Source: Streptomyces harbinensis
GTDB taxonomy: Bacteria; Actinomycetota; Actinomycetes; Streptomycetales; Streptomycetaceae
Reading direction: 5' to 3'
Length of the DNA stretch: 64,000 nucleotides
NCBI RefSeq assembly: GCF_900116145.1
Contig: NZ_FPAB01000004.1
Span: forward strand, 1 to 64,000
Under the pieces are notes generated by a model. The model made no database searches. It was not told the origin of the DNA and worked only from the letters and a program-made list of their open reading frames with translations. The first letter of the stretch is position 1; every line of letters starts with the position of its first letter. The position numbers and the translations under genes are program-made. Shown in pieces: positions 1 through 12,084 of this stretch.

Positions 1-461
1 TAAGAGCAAGGAAAATCCTCGCTTAAATGCTGCACCTCAGACGAGGTCGAGATGCAGACTCAGTAAATAATCTGGCATTGACTATTTGGCACGCTGTTGA
101 GTTCTCAAGGAACGGATGCTTCCTTTGGTTCCCTCTCGGGCCCCTCCGGGCTTTCCCTTCGTGTTTCCCAGCTTACCACATCCGATTTCTCGAACTTGGC
201 CCCCGCTGGGGGGAGTTAAGCCTTTGAGTTTTGCGCCCTCCGGCGTGTCCACCACTTTAGGGGATTCCCCCGCCGGATTCAAAATCCGGGGTTCGGAACC
301 GAATTCGGACATGCCGAATAAGGCCCCTCACGGGTTCGATCTCTTACGAGTGGGTGCCGCTCCGGTGATCGTGCGACCGCCGGCGGCGAGACGTGCTGAC
401 CCGCCTCCGGGGAAAACCTCCGGGGGTGGACAGCTCGGAGAACGTTACGCGCCGGCCCGCG
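1..461 (-). promoter_or_regulatory. rRNA operon promoter and leader (16S gene off left edge)
   Basis: Read on the minus strand, 88-110 is CTTGAGAACTCAACAGCG, the boxA-type antitermination element typical of Streptomyces rRNA leaders, and the following bases to position 1 look like the spacer just before a 16S gene. A -10-like TAAGCT lies at 175-170, followed by the GGGAAACACGAAGGGAAA stretch usual after actinobacterial rRNA start sites. No clear -35 is seen, which is common for these promoters. No gene is supported between 190 and 461; that part is upstream promoter DNA and the 3' flank of the SpoIIE gene. The 16S itself is not in the window, so the rRNA assignment rests on leader resemblance. 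Confidence 0.75.
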
Positions 462-2114
462 TCACGTCAACTCGAACTCGGCCCACACGGCCTTGCCGCC
501 CTCCGGCAGCCGCCGGGAGCCCCATTCCGTGGCGATCGTGGCCACCACGGCGATGCCCCGGCCCGTCTCGTCCGCCGCGTCCGCCTGCTGCCGGCGCGGC
601 AGATGCTCGTCCCCGTCCGTCACCTCGACGATCAGCCGGCGGTCGGTCCTGCGCAGCCGCAGCCGCATCGGGGCCTTGCCGTGCTTGAGGGAGTTGCCGA
701 CGAGTTCGCTGGCGGTCAGCACCCCCAGCTCGCGCAGTTCCTCGGGGAAGCGCCAGCTGGTCAGCACGCCTTCCGCGAAGGCGCGGGCCCGCGAGGCCGC
801 CTCGACACCGCCGAGCAGTTCCAGGGCGGCGCCCCGGAAGAGATCCGCCTCCTCGCCCTCCCGCTCGGGGCAGGCGAGCACCAGCACCGCCACGTCGTCG
901 TCGTGGTCGCCGGTGATGCCCAGGGCGCGCAGCAGCCGGTCGCACACGATCTGCGGGCTGTCGCCCGAGCCGGCGAACGCGCGCTCCAGGGCGGTGAGGC
1001 CCACGTCGATGTCCGCGTCGCGCCGCTCGACCAGGCCGTCCGTGTACAGCACGGCGCTGGCGCCCGGCCCGAACGGCACCGAGCCGGAGGTGTGCAGCCA
1101 GCCCCCGGTGCCCAGCGGCGGCCCCGTCGGGCCGGTGACCCGGCGTACCTCGCCGTCGGCGTCGCGCACGATCAGCGGCAGATGACCGGCCGAGGCGTAC
1201 GTCAGCGTGCCCTCATTGGGGTCGTAGACGGTGTAGGCGCAGGTGGCGATCTGGCTCGGGGCGATCTCGCCGGCCAGTCCGTCCAGCAGCTGGATCACCT
1301 CGTGCGGCGGCAGGTCCAGGCGCGCGTACGCCCGGACCGCCGTGCGCAGCTGGCCCATGACGGCGGCGGCGCGTACCCCGCGGCCCATCACGTCGCCGAT
1401 GACGGCGGCGGTGCGGCCGGCGCCGAGGGTGATCACGTCGTACCAGTCGCCGCCGACCGCCGCGTCGATGCCGCCGGGCTGGTAGGTGGCGGCGACGCGC
1501 AGGTCGTCGGGCTGTTCGAGCTTCTGCGGCAGCAGGCTGCGCTGGAGGGTGACAGCGGCCTCGCGCTGGTGGCTCTCGCTCTCCCGCAGCCGTTCGGCCG
1601 AGGCGGCCTGGTCGGTGACGTCGGAGGCGAAGACCAGGACGCCGGGGGCGGTGGTGGCTTCCTCGGGGGTGAGGAGTTCGACCGGGGTGCAGGTGAAGGT
1701 GTACACGGCGTCCCGGCCGGCCGAGGCGACGCGGCGCGACTTCAGGGTGCGGGAGGTGCCGCTGCGCCGTACCTGGTCCATGAGGGGCAGCAACCCGACG
1801 TCGACCAGTTCGGCCAGGGTCTCGCGGGCCGGGTTTCCGGCGTCGCGGGAACCGAAGGCGGTGGTGTACGCATCGTTGGTGTAGACGAGGCGGTGTTCGG
1901 AGCCGTGGACGACGGCGACCGGGGCCGGCACCTGGCCGAGCAGTTCGTGGACGGCGGCGGCGTCGACACCGCGCCCGGTGCCCGGCGGTGCGGGGGGCGC
2001 CGGCTGGGGCTCCGTGCGCGCCGCGGGAACACTGCCCGTCTCCGCGCGGGCCGCGGCGTTGCGCCGCTGCGCTCCGGGCAGCCGGATACTCCAGCGCGTC
2101 AAGTTCACTGCCAT
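462..2114 (-). CDS. PAS / SpoIIE-type PP2C phosphatase with HATPase domain
   Basis: A cytoplasmic serine phosphatase-kinase of the RsbU/SpoIIE type that would act on an anti-sigma-factor antagonist. The 550-residue protein has an N-terminal PAS-like sensor (about 60-180), a SpoIIE/PP2C domain (about 195-405, with VGGDWYDV, VIGDVMGRG, ASAGHLPL and LYTDGLVERR) and a C-terminal HATPase_c domain (about 425-545, with SELVGNSLKHG). No membrane segment is seen. The ATG at 2114 begins MAVNLTRW; a GTG at 2150 in the same frame is an alternative and neither has a strong ribosome binding site. It lies between the rRNA promoter and the NDH-2 gene, all on the minus strand. From memory this matches SCO4120. 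Confidence 0.88.
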   Translation of the reverse strand: MAVNLTRWSIRLPGAQRRNAAARAETGSVPAARTEPQPAPPAPPGTGRGVDAAAVHELLGQVPAPVAVVHGSEHRLVYTNDAYTTAFGSRDAGNPARETLAELVDVGLLPLMDQVRRSGTSRTLKSRRVASAGRDAVYTFTCTPVELLTPEEATTAPGVLVFASDVTDQAASAERLRESESHQREAAVTLQRSLLPQKLEQPDDLRVAATYQPGGIDAAVGGDWYDVITLGAGRTAAVIGDVMGRGVRAAAVMGQLRTAVRAYARLDLPPHEVIQLLDGLAGEIAPSQIATCAYTVYDPNEGTLTYASAGHLPLIVRDADGEVRRVTGPTGPPLGTGGWLHTSGSVPFGPGASAVLYTDGLVERRDADIDVGLTALERAFAGSGDSPQIVCDRLLRALGITGDHDDDVAVLVLACPEREGEEADLFRGAALELLGGVEAASRARAFAEGVLTSWRFPEELRELGVLTASELVGNSLKHGKAPMRLRLRRTDRRLIVEVTDGDEHLPRRQQADAADETGRGIAVVATIATEWGSRRLPEGGKAVWAEFELT

Positions 2115-2169
2115 CCGATCATTCGTCGTCTTGTGTGAGCCGCCGCCCACTCATGGTCCCATGCGGGCG

Positions 2170-3537
2170 TCAGGGGCGGTCCGGTCGGGGGATGCCGCCG
2201 GCTGCCTCCTCGAACTCGGCTCGCGGGTGTTCCAGGGAGCCGAGAGAGACAATCTCACGTTTGAACAATCCCGCAAGGGTCCATTCCGCGACGACGCGCG
2301 CCTTGCGGTTGATCGTGGGCATCTTGTTCAGATGGTATGTACGGTGCATGAACCAGGCGGGGAAGCCTTTCAGCTTCCGCCCGTACACCTGTGCCACGCC
2401 CTTGTGCAGTCCCAGTGATGCGACCGACCCCACATAGGCGTGCCGGTACGGCGTCACCGTACCCCCACGCAGCGTCGCCAGCAGATTGCGGGCGATGTGC
2501 CGGCCCTGGCGCACCGCGTGCTGGCCGTTGGGGGCGCACAGCGCGGTCGGGTCGTCCGCGGTGAGGTCCGGCACGGCGGCGCTGTCGCCGGCCGCCCACA
2601 CATGCGGGGTGTCCAGCACCCGCAGCTCGGCGGTGCAGCGGATCCGGCCCCGCTCGTCCAGCGGCACGCCGCAGTCGGCCAGCACCGGGTGCGGCTTCAC
2701 GCCGGCGGTCCACACCAGGGTGCGGGTCGGGTAGCGGGAGCCGTCGCTGAGCACCGCCACCCGGTCCTCGATGGTCTCCAGCCGGGTGGACAGCCGGATG
2801 TCGATGTTCCGGCCGCGCAGTTCCCGCACCGTGTACCGGCCCATCTCGGTCCCGACCTCCGGCAGGATGCGGTCGGTCGCCTCGATGAGCATCCACTTCT
2901 GCTCCTCCGGCCGCAGATTCGGGTAGTAGCGGCAGGCGTAGCGCGCCATGTCCTCCAGCTCCGCCATCGCCTCCACGCCCGCGTACCCGCCGCCGACGAA
3001 GACGAACGTCAGGGCGGCCTGGCGGATGGCGGTGTCGCGGGTGGAGGAGGCGATGTCCAGCTGTTCGAGGACGTGGTTGCGCAGGCCGATGGCCTCCTCG
3101 ACGGTCTTGAAACCGATGCCGTGCGCGGCGAGCCCGGGGATGGGCAGCACCCGGGAGATCGATCCGGGGGCGAGGACGAGTTCGTCGTAGCTGATCTCCA
3201 TGGCCGGCCCGCCGCTGTCGCGGGCGGCGGCGGTCCTGATGGTGGCCACCCGGCGGGCGGTGTCGATGCTGGTGACCTCACCGGTCACGAAGCGGCAGCG
3301 GTTGAGCACGCGGCGCAGCGGGACGACGACGTGCCGGGGCGAGATGTTCCCGGCGGCGGCTTCGGGGAGGAAGGGCTGGTAGGTCATGTAGGGATCGGGA
3401 CTGACCATGGTCATGCGGACGTCGCCGCGGCCGAGCTCGCGCCGCAGGTGCCGCTGGAGGCGGTGGGCGGTGTAGAGGCCCACCGAGCCGCCACCGATGA
3501 TCAGGATGTGCGGGGGCTTCGTGGCGTCCTTGGTCAC
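2170..3537 (-). CDS. ndh: type II NADH dehydrogenase (NDH-2)
   Basis: Non-proton-pumping NADH:quinone oxidoreductase, a peripheral flavoprotein of the inner face of the membrane. The 455-residue protein has an N-terminal FAD fold (IIGGGSVGLYTA), a second Rossmann NADH site near the middle (FVGGGYAGVEAMAELE) and the C-terminal FAD contact VWAAGDSAAVPD. The C-terminal region (HRTYHLNKMPTINRK) is the amphipathic part seen in actinobacterial NDH-2. The GTG at 3537 (VTKDATKPP) is chosen because it places the FAD motif about 10 residues from the start; the upstream GGACAG is a modest ribosome binding site. It is divergent from the TetR gene at 3761, an arrangement conserved as SCO4119/SCO4118. Confidence 0.9.
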   Translation of the reverse strand: MTKDATKPPHILIIGGGSVGLYTAHRLQRHLRRELGRGDVRMTMVSPDPYMTYQPFLPEAAAGNISPRHVVVPLRRVLNRCRFVTGEVTSIDTARRVATIRTAAARDSGGPAMEISYDELVLAPGSISRVLPIPGLAAHGIGFKTVEEAIGLRNHVLEQLDIASSTRDTAIRQAALTFVFVGGGYAGVEAMAELEDMARYACRYYPNLRPEEQKWMLIEATDRILPEVGTEMGRYTVRELRGRNIDIRLSTRLETIEDRVAVLSDGSRYPTRTLVWTAGVKPHPVLADCGVPLDERGRIRCTAELRVLDTPHVWAAGDSAAVPDLTADDPTALCAPNGQHAVRQGRHIARNLLATLRGGTVTPYRHAYVGSVASLGLHKGVAQVYGRKLKGFPAWFMHRTYHLNKMPTINRKARVVAEWTLAGLFKREIVSLGSLEHPRAEFEEAAGGIPRPDRP

Positions 3538-3667
3538 CTGTCCATGAGGCACGTGCCGGGGCCGTGTTGTCCACAGGTCGGACGCGATGCTGCGCCGAAC
3601 GGGCGGTGGACGGGCCGGACGGTCGCACTGTGCGATCGCGGGGCTCCGGCGGGTGGCGGTGCCGTGG

Positions 3668-3696
3668 TTCTCAGTGCCGGTGGCCTCAACTATGTT
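3668..3696 (+). promoter_or_regulatory. candidate promoter of the atrA-like gene
   Basis: TTCTCA at 3668-3673 and TATGTT at 3691-3696 are separated by 17 bases, a fair match to a HrdB-type promoter. They lie 64 bases upstream of the proposed start codon of the TetR gene, between the divergent ndh and TetR genes. Confidence 0.4.
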
Positions 3697-3760
3697 CGTG
3701 GGACAGATGGCCGAGGGGCGTTCTGTAGGGGGGCGTCCGTGCTGACGGGGGTTGACGGAC

Positions 3761-4513
3761 ATGATGCGGACGGACGACGAGAGCGGGCGGCGCGCGGGTG
3801 GGGGCCGGGCCGGGGGCTTACGGGTGGACGCGCAGCGCAATCTGCGCCATGTGCTGAGCGCGGCGCGCGACGTTTTCGGGGAGCAGGGGTACGGCGCGCC
3901 GATGGAGGAGGTGGCGCGGCGGGCCCGGGTCGGGGTCGGCACGGTGTACCGGCGGTTTCCCAACAAGGAGGCCCTGGTGCGGTACATCGCGGAGGAGCAG
4001 ACCCGGTGGCTGACGGAGCGGGCGGCGGAGGCGCTGGCGGTGGCGTCGGCGGGTGAGCCGTGGCGGGGGCTCGAAGGGTTCGTGCGGGGGTCGGCCGCCT
4101 CGGGTTCGGGGCGGTTGCTCCCGCCGGAGCTGTGGTGGCTGGCCCCGGCGGAGGAGCGCGGCGCGGAGCGGGTGCCGCGGCAGCGGGGGTGCTGGGAGCG
4201 CGCGGGGGACGGCGCGGGCGGCGCGGAGGGCGCCGTGGAGAGCGGCCCGGGCGCGGAGGGTGCGCCGGGCGGGGAAGGTCCGGCCGGGCATCCGGGCGGT
4301 GAGCGCCGGGGGGCCGCCGAGTTGCTGGGGACGGTGGGGCAGTTGGTGGAACGGGCGCGCTCGGCCGGGGAGTTGCGGGCGGATGTCACGGTTGCGGACG
4401 TGATGCTGGTGATCGCCGCCGCGCCACCGCGGCTCGCGGATCAGCAGCGTCAAGAGGACGCCGCAGAGCGCTTGTTGGAGGTTCTGCTGCGCGGTCTGCG
4501 CCCCGGCACGTGA
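3761..4513 (+). CDS. atrA: TetR-family regulator, AtrA ortholog
   Basis: A TetR/AcrR DNA-binding dimer. The HTH occupies about residues 25-70, with EEVARRARVGVGTVYRRF as the recognition region; the ligand domain is acidic and Gly-rich with a low-complexity insertion at about 130-170. In Streptomyces, AtrA (SCO4118) activates actII-ORF4 and responds to N-acetylglucosamine metabolism. The name is given because the gene sits between an NDH-2 gene and an ECF sigma gene exactly as atrA does from memory; the family call alone is certain. The ATG at 3761 is chosen because GGGGG lies nine bases upstream; a TTG at 3752 is possible. Length is about 250 residues. Confidence 0.78.
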   Translation: MMRTDDESGRRAGGGRAGGLRVDAQRNLRHVLSAARDVFGEQGYGAPMEEVARRARVGVGTVYRRFPNKEALVRYIAEEQTRWLTERAAEALAVASAGEPWRGLEGFVRGSAASGSGRLLPPELWWLAPAEERGAERVPRQRGCWERAGDGAGGAEGAVESGPGAEGAPGGEGPAGHPGGERRGAAELLGTVGQLVERARSAGELRADVTVADVMLVIAAAPPRLADQQRQEDAAERLLEVLLRGLRPGT

Positions 4514-4642
4514 CTGATGTGTGTTCGCGCGACCCCTCGGAAGGGTGGTTCCGGGGTCGACTCCGACCGCTGTGGGCCGAAGGTGTGGCAACCTGACCCC
4601 TGTCGCTGACACGTATGTCAATACCGGGGGGCTTTCCTTCGT

Positions 4643-6614
<1,972 letters not shown>

Positions 6615-6628
<14 letters not shown>

Positions 6629-9600
6629 CCGGCAGCAGCGCGGTGAGGACGGCCAGCGTCTCGGCGCCGTCCACCAGCGGCGCCTCGTCGGCCGCGCCGG
6701 GTCCTGCCCCGGCCACCGCCCGCGTCACCCGGCGCAGGACGCGCTCCTCCGGCGGGGTCAGCGGGAGGTCGCCGCGCAGGGCGTGGACGCCGGCCAGCAG
6801 GCGGCGGGCGACGGCCGGTTCGCCGCCCTCGGTCACCACGGCGGCGGCGGCGAGCAGCAGCTGGCTCAGCAGCAGATCGGGGCAGCCCATCAGGGTGCCG
6901 TAGGAGAGGGCGGTGTGCACCTCGGCGAGCGCGGTCCGCCACGGCGCGCCCTCGGCGAGCAGCAGCCGGCTGGTGAGGATGCCCATGATCACCTGGAACA
7001 TGGGGGTGGGGGTGCCGCCCTTGAGGTTGCTCACGGAGCGCTCGCGCAGCGTGCGGGCGGTGGCCGGGTCGCCGAGCTCCAGGGCCATGACGGCGCCCAG
7101 GTAGTCGGCGATGCCGAGGCAGTCGCGCAGCCCGAGCCGCTGGGCGCGTACGGAGACCTCGTCGAGGAGTGCGCGGGCGCGGTGCGGATCGCCGGAGTGG
7201 TAGGTCGCCTCGGCCAGCCGCACGGTGAAGAACGGGGTCTCGGCGTGCGCGCCGACCTCCTCGGCGATGCTGATGGCCTTGTCGAACTCGGCCGCGGCGG
7301 TGGGGTAGTCGCCGGTGAAGGAGGCGTAGTCGCCGCGCAGGCCGTAGGTCTGGCAGCTGAGCCAGCGGTCCCCCACCCGGTGGGCGAGCGCTTCGAGTTC
7401 GGCGAGGTCCGACAGGGCGCGCGGGGTGCGCAGACCGCCCACGGCGTGCGCGCCGGGCACTTCGAGGGAGACCCGGAAGCGGAAGAGGAGCATGACGGCC
7501 AGCTCCCACGACCGGTCCTCGGCGGGGTCGGCGCGGCGCAGTTGGGTGATGGCCCGGGTCATGCGGGCGGCGACGGCCGGGAAGGTCTCGCCGAGGAGGA
7601 AGCCGGTGAACGGCCACAGCATGCCGGGGAAGCGGTAGCCGCGTTCGGGCACGGTCTCGCCGAACGCGGTGTACATGCGCCGGGCGTGGCGGTGCATTCT
7701 CTCGTCGGTGAGGTCGAGGCTGCCCGGGTGCTGGTCGGCGAGGAGGAAGGCGGACAGCAGGCGCAGTTCGAGCCGGTGGAGGTAGCGGGGGTCGTCCGGC
7801 CAGGGCTCCCCGGGGCCCGGGGTCGGCCGGTCGTCGTCGGCGGCGTGCGGATCGAGTTCGAGGGTGAGCCGGATCCATTCGTGGCCCTCGGAGCGGTAGT
7901 TGCGCAGGTACCAGAACCAGCCCATGTGGAGGACGGCGCGCCCCGCGGTGTCGCGGTCGCCGGCCCGCAGGGCGCGGGTGAGGAGGGCGCGGATGTTGTC
8001 CAGGTCGGCCTCGACCCGGGCCAGCCAGCCCAGTTGGGCGGGGCCGCGCAGCCGGGGCGCGGCCTGTGCCAGGAAGCGCAGCAGGTGGGCGGTGTGCCGG
8101 GCCCGGGTGGCGGCGCGGTCGGCGGGGTGCTCGGCGGCGCGTCCCGCGGCGTACTCGTGGATAGTCTCCAGCATGCGGTAGCGGACGCCGGTGGCGGGGT
8201 CGGTGGTGTCGGCCAGCACGATGGACTTGTCGACGAGCGAGCCGAGGATGCCGAGGACCTGGTCGCGGGGGACGGTGGCGCCGTCGGCGACGACGGCTTC
8301 GGCGGCCGGGAGCGTACAGCCGCCGGCGAACACCGACAGCCGGCGCAGGACGGTGCGTTCGGGCTCCTCCAGGAGGTCCCAGGACCAGTCGACGACGGCG
8401 CGCAGGGTCTGCTGCCGGGGCAGGACGGTGCGGGAGCCGTTGGTGAGCAGCCGGAACCGGTCGTCCAGGCGGGCGGCGATCTGGCGCGGGGTGAGGGAGC
8501 GCAGCCGGGCGGCGGCGAGTTCGATGGCGAGCGGGAGGCCGTCCAGGCGGCGGCAGATCTCGGCGACGGCGGCGTCGTCGTCGGGGGCGTCGCGGCGTAC
8601 GGCGGCGCCGCGTTCGGTGAACAGCCGGTGGGCGGAGGCGAGCGGGAGGGGTTCGACGGGGCGGACGAGTTCGCCCGGGACGCCGAGGGGTTCGCGGCTG
8701 GTGGCGAGGACGGTGAGGCGGGGGCAGTGGGTGAGGAGGGTCTCGGCGAGGGTGGCGGCGGCCGTGATGACGTGTTCGCAGTTGTCGAGGATGAGCAGCA
8801 GGCGGCGGCCGGCGCAGTACTCCAGGAGGCGTTCGGCGGGGTCGTGGTGCGGGTCGGTGCCGGAGGCGCCGCGGACCAGGGTGGTCTCGCGGCGGCCGAG
8901 TGCGGAGAGCACGGCGCCGGGGACGGCGCCGGGGTGGTCGAGCTTGGCGAGTTCGGCGATCCACACGCCGTCGGGGTAGTCGGTGACGGTGAGGCCGGTG
9001 TGCTCGGCGAGCCGGGTCTTGCCGGAGCCGCCGGCGCCGGTGAGGGTGATGAGGCGGGCGTGGCGCAGGTCGGTGCGGAGGGCGGCGAGGTCGCTCTCGC
9101 GGCCGACGAAGCTGGTGAGCCGGGCCCGTACGTTTCCGGCGGGCGGCGCGGGTGCGGGTGCGGGCTCGGGCTCGGGCTCGGGCGGGCGGGTGGCGGGGGT
9201 GCCGGGTGGGGCGGGTGGGGCGGGCTCGCCCGGGGTGAGGAGTTCGGCGTACAGGGCGGTCAGCTCGGGCCCCGGGGTGGTGCCGAGGCGGTCGGCGAGG
9301 GTGGTGCGGACCGTCTCGTACGCCGCGAGCGCCTGCGCCGGGCGCCCGGCGGCGCGCAGGGCGCGGATGTACAGGGCGTGCGCCGGCTCGTCGAGCGGGT
9401 CGGCGTCGATCAGTTCGCGCAGCTCCGGCAGCAGCGGTTCGGCGGGGCCGAGCGCGAGGTCGGCGGCGGCACGGCGGCGGCGGGCGGTGCGGTGCAGGGC
9501 CTCCAGCCGGGCGGCGACGGGGCGGCGGGCCGGCTCGGGGAGGTCGGCGAGGACGGGGCCGCGCCACAGGGCGAGGGCCGCGCGCAACGTGCGGGCCTCG

Positions 9601-9995
9601 GTGGCCGGGTCCTGCCGCTCGGCGGTGCGCACCAGGCGCTGGAAGCGGAAGAGGTCGATGCTGTCCGGGTCGGCGGTGAGCCGGTACCCGGGCGGGGCGG
9701 CGCTGCGGACGACGGCGTCCCGGTGGCGGTCGCCGAGGGCGCGGCGGAGCCGGCCGACGAGGGCCTGGAGGGCGGCGGGCGCGTCGGCCGGGGGGAGGTC
9801 GCGGGCGGCGGGGCCGGCGGCGGTGGGGTCGTCCGCCCAGATGTCGGCGATGAGGCTGTCGACGGGGACGGGTCCCGGCCGGTCGGCGCGCAGCGCGAGC
9901 GCGGTGAGCAGGGCGCGCACCCGGGGCCCGCCCAGCGGGATGGGGCGCCCGTCCGCGTCGTGCGCCTCGGTGGCGCCCAGGATGAAGAACCGCAC
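6615..9995 (-). CDS. SARP/AfsR-like regulator with NB-ARC-type ATPase and TPR region
   Basis: A large transcriptional regulator of 1,126 residues. It has an N-terminal winged-helix DNA-binding domain (about 1-110), a bacterial transcriptional activator domain (about 115-255), a Pro/Glu linker, a STAND-type ATPase (Walker A GAGGSGKT near 321-328, Walker [11 protein letters not shown]) and a long C-terminal helical TPR-like region. Proteins of this plan control antibiotic and developmental genes in Streptomyces and integrate signals through ATP-dependent oligomerisation. The GTG at 9995 (VRFFILGA) is chosen because the DNA-binding fold begins there; upstream codons are Pro/Gly-rich. It lies 85 bases after the asparagine-synthase-like gene on the same strand and may be cotranscribed with it. 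Confidence 0.85.
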
Positions 9996-10080
9996 GGTTC
10001 CATTGTCCGGTGCCGGGCGGCGGGCGGCCGGGCCCGGGGCGCCGGGCCGGCGCCCCGGCCCGGGCGGGGGCCCGGCGGCC

Positions 10081-12084
10081 TCAGGCGAGGGGGCCGACAC
10101 CGCTGGTGACGGCGCGCGGGTCGTGGTGGCCCTCGGTGGTCCAGCAGGAGCCGCGCCGGGTGAGCAGGCGGCGCAGCCACAGTTCGGTGGCGACCAGTTC
10201 GGTGAGGCCGTCCAGCGGGAGCGGTTCGCCCTCGGTGGCGGCCCGCAGGGCCTTGCGCACCACGCGGGCCTCGATCAGTCCGGCATCGGCCAGCAGCGGG
10301 GCGTCGAAGAGGTCGACGAGGTCGCCGATGTTGGCGCGCAGCCCGGTGCGTACCGGGTCGGTGGGCGCGGGGAGGCTCGCGGTGCCCCAGCCGGGCGGCA
10401 GCTCGCGTACGCCCGCGCCCTCCAGGACGGCGCGCAGTACCTGGGCGCGCGCTCCCGGCTGGACGCGGAGGCTCTCCGGGAGCGCCTGGCAGGCGCGGAC
10501 CACCTGGTTGTCGTAGAACGGCGCGTGCAGGCGCTGGTGGCGCACCTCGGTGGCCTGCTCGAAGACCCGGTGGTCGGCGGCGTGCCGGGCGAGCGCTGCG
10601 CGCGCCTGGCGCACGCCGGGCCGGCCGGCGCTGGAGCCGGAGTGCGGGCGGGCGGCGGCGGCCTCCAGCCGTACGGACACCTGCGCCAGGGTCTCGCCGG
10701 TCAGCCAGCGCGCGGCGGGGCCGGGGCGGCACCAGGCCAGCGCGGCGAGGGAGGCGCCGAGCGCCCCGGTGCGCAGGTCCTCGGGCGGCCGGCGCAGCTG
10801 GAGCGCGGCGCTGGTGAGGCCCTCCGGGTACGGGGTGCGGGCCAGCCGGCGGGCCGCGCGGTAGATGGTGAACGGGACGAGCAGCCCGCGGCCGTCCGAG
10901 GACGCCTTGGCCAGCGCGGAGACGGGTCTCAGCAGATGGCGGCGGCGCCGGTCCAGCAGCAGGTCGGCCAGCCGGGCGGGGTGGGCGTCGAGCACCTGCC
11001 GGGCGCCGTTGCCGATGAGGTGGTCGGCGCTGCCTGCGGCCAGCCGGTGCCGGTGCCGGGCGGCGGTGACCAGGGACGGGCCGGGTTCGTCGGTGAGCGG
11101 GCCGCTGTCGAGGTCGGAGTACGGCAGGGCCTCCTCGCCGCCGGTGACCACCACGTGGTGCAGCCGGGGGTTCTCGCCGATGACCCGGGCCCGTTCCAGT
11201 TCGGCGTAGGAACTCCCGCCGCCGGTCAGGTCGTTGAAGGTGACGGCGAGCAGGCGTTCACCGGCCTGGGTGGCGCCGGTGCCGAAGATCGTGCCCGGCA
11301 TGCCGGGCAGCCCGGCGGCCAGCAGGGCCAGGGTGGCGGAGGCGCTGCCGCCGGACAGGTCGGCGCCGACCCCGGGGGCGGTGCCGCCCTCCTGGGTCAG
11401 GTCGGCGTGCCGGGGGGCGGCGAGCCGGGTGCGGACGGCCTCGACGAGGGCGTCGCGGACCCCGGCGATGGCATCCTCGCCGGCCAGCGGCGGGGCGGCG
11501 ACGACGAGCGGGGCGGTGGGTTCGTAGTCGATGGTGTCGCGGCTGCCGCCCTCGCGCAGCATGAGCGCGTGGCCGGGCGGGACGCGGCTGACGCCGGCGT
11601 ACGGGGTGCCGTCGCCGACCGCCTCGGGGCTGTCGGGGCAGGCGAGCACGGCCGCCAGATGCGGGACGTCGAGCTGGGCCTCGGTGAGGTCGGCGAGCGG
11701 CAGGGCGGCGGTGGCGTAGGCGGTGCCGCCGGCCCAGCCGGTGTGGAAGACGGGGCGGGTGCCGGCGAGGTCGGCGGGGATGACGGTGCGGCGGCCGAAG
11801 CGGGCGACGGCGGTGTAGCTGCCGGGCCACAGGGTGAGCTGGCGCAGTGCGCCGGCGCGTGCGGCGACCAGCGAGCGCCGTAGCTGGGAGTCGGTGGCGC
11901 CGCAGTAGCCGAAGACCGCGAGATGGGTGTCACCCTCCGCGACGACGAGGCGGATCTCGTCGGGGCGCCAGTCGCCGACCGCCCACAGCGGGTCGGGGCC
12001 GTCCCACAGCAGGTGCGCGCCCAGGGGCTGGATGTCGCGGGCAGCACTGGCCTCCGCGCCGCACCACCCGACCAACCACCGCAT
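10081..12084 (-). CDS. asparagine-synthase-related protein
   Basis: A 667-residue member of the AsnB-like family widespread in Streptomyces. The N-terminal half resembles a class II glutaminase fold but begins MRWLVGW, so the catalytic Cys at position 2 is absent and glutamine hydrolysis is not expected. The C-terminal half resembles the ATP-PPi domain, but the SGGxDS signature reads SGGSAS. Related proteins act as lasso-peptide cyclases, but no precursor, B1 or B2 gene is seen here. The ATG at 12084 has GGGAGG about six bases upstream. From memory it corresponds to SCO4115. The function is unknown; a stand-alone amide ligase or a non-catalytic regulator are both possible. Confidence 0.8.
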   Translation of the reverse strand: MRWLVGWCGAEASAARDIQPLGAHLLWDGPDPLWAVGDWRPDEIRLVVAEGDTHLAVFGYCGATDSQLRRSLVAARAGALRQLTLWPGSYTAVARFGRRTVIPADLAGTRPVFHTGWAGGTAYATAALPLADLTEAQLDVPHLAAVLACPDSPEAVGDGTPYAGVSRVPPGHALMLREGGSRDTIDYEPTAPLVVAAPPLAGEDAIAGVRDALVEAVRTRLAAPRHADLTQEGGTAPGVGADLSGGSASATLALLAAGLPGMPGTIFGTGATQAGERLLAVTFNDLTGGGSSYAELERARVIGENPRLHHVVVTGGEEALPYSDLDSGPLTDEPGPSLVTAARHRHRLAAGSADHLIGNGARQVLDAHPARLADLLLDRRRRHLLRPVSALAKASSDGRGLLVPFTIYRAARRLARTPYPEGLTSAALQLRRPPEDLRTGALGASLAALAWCRPGPAARWLTGETLAQVSVRLEAAAARPHSGSSAGRPGVRQARAALARHAADHRVFEQATEVRHQRLHAPFYDNQVVRACQALPESLRVQPGARAQVLRAVLEGAGVRELPPGWGTASLPAPTDPVRTGLRANIGDLVDLFDAPLLADAGLIEARVVRKALRAATEGEPLPLDGLTELVATELWLRRLLTRRGSCWTTEGHHDPRAVTSGVGPLA

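Noticed and set aside
1..120. Small open frames in the rRNA leader.
   Set aside because: The boxA and promoter features explain the sequence, and the frames have no ribosome binding sites.
10081..12084. Lasso-peptide gene cluster.
   Set aside because: No precursor, PqqD-like B1 or B2 protease gene lies within several kilobases, and the cyclase motifs are altered.
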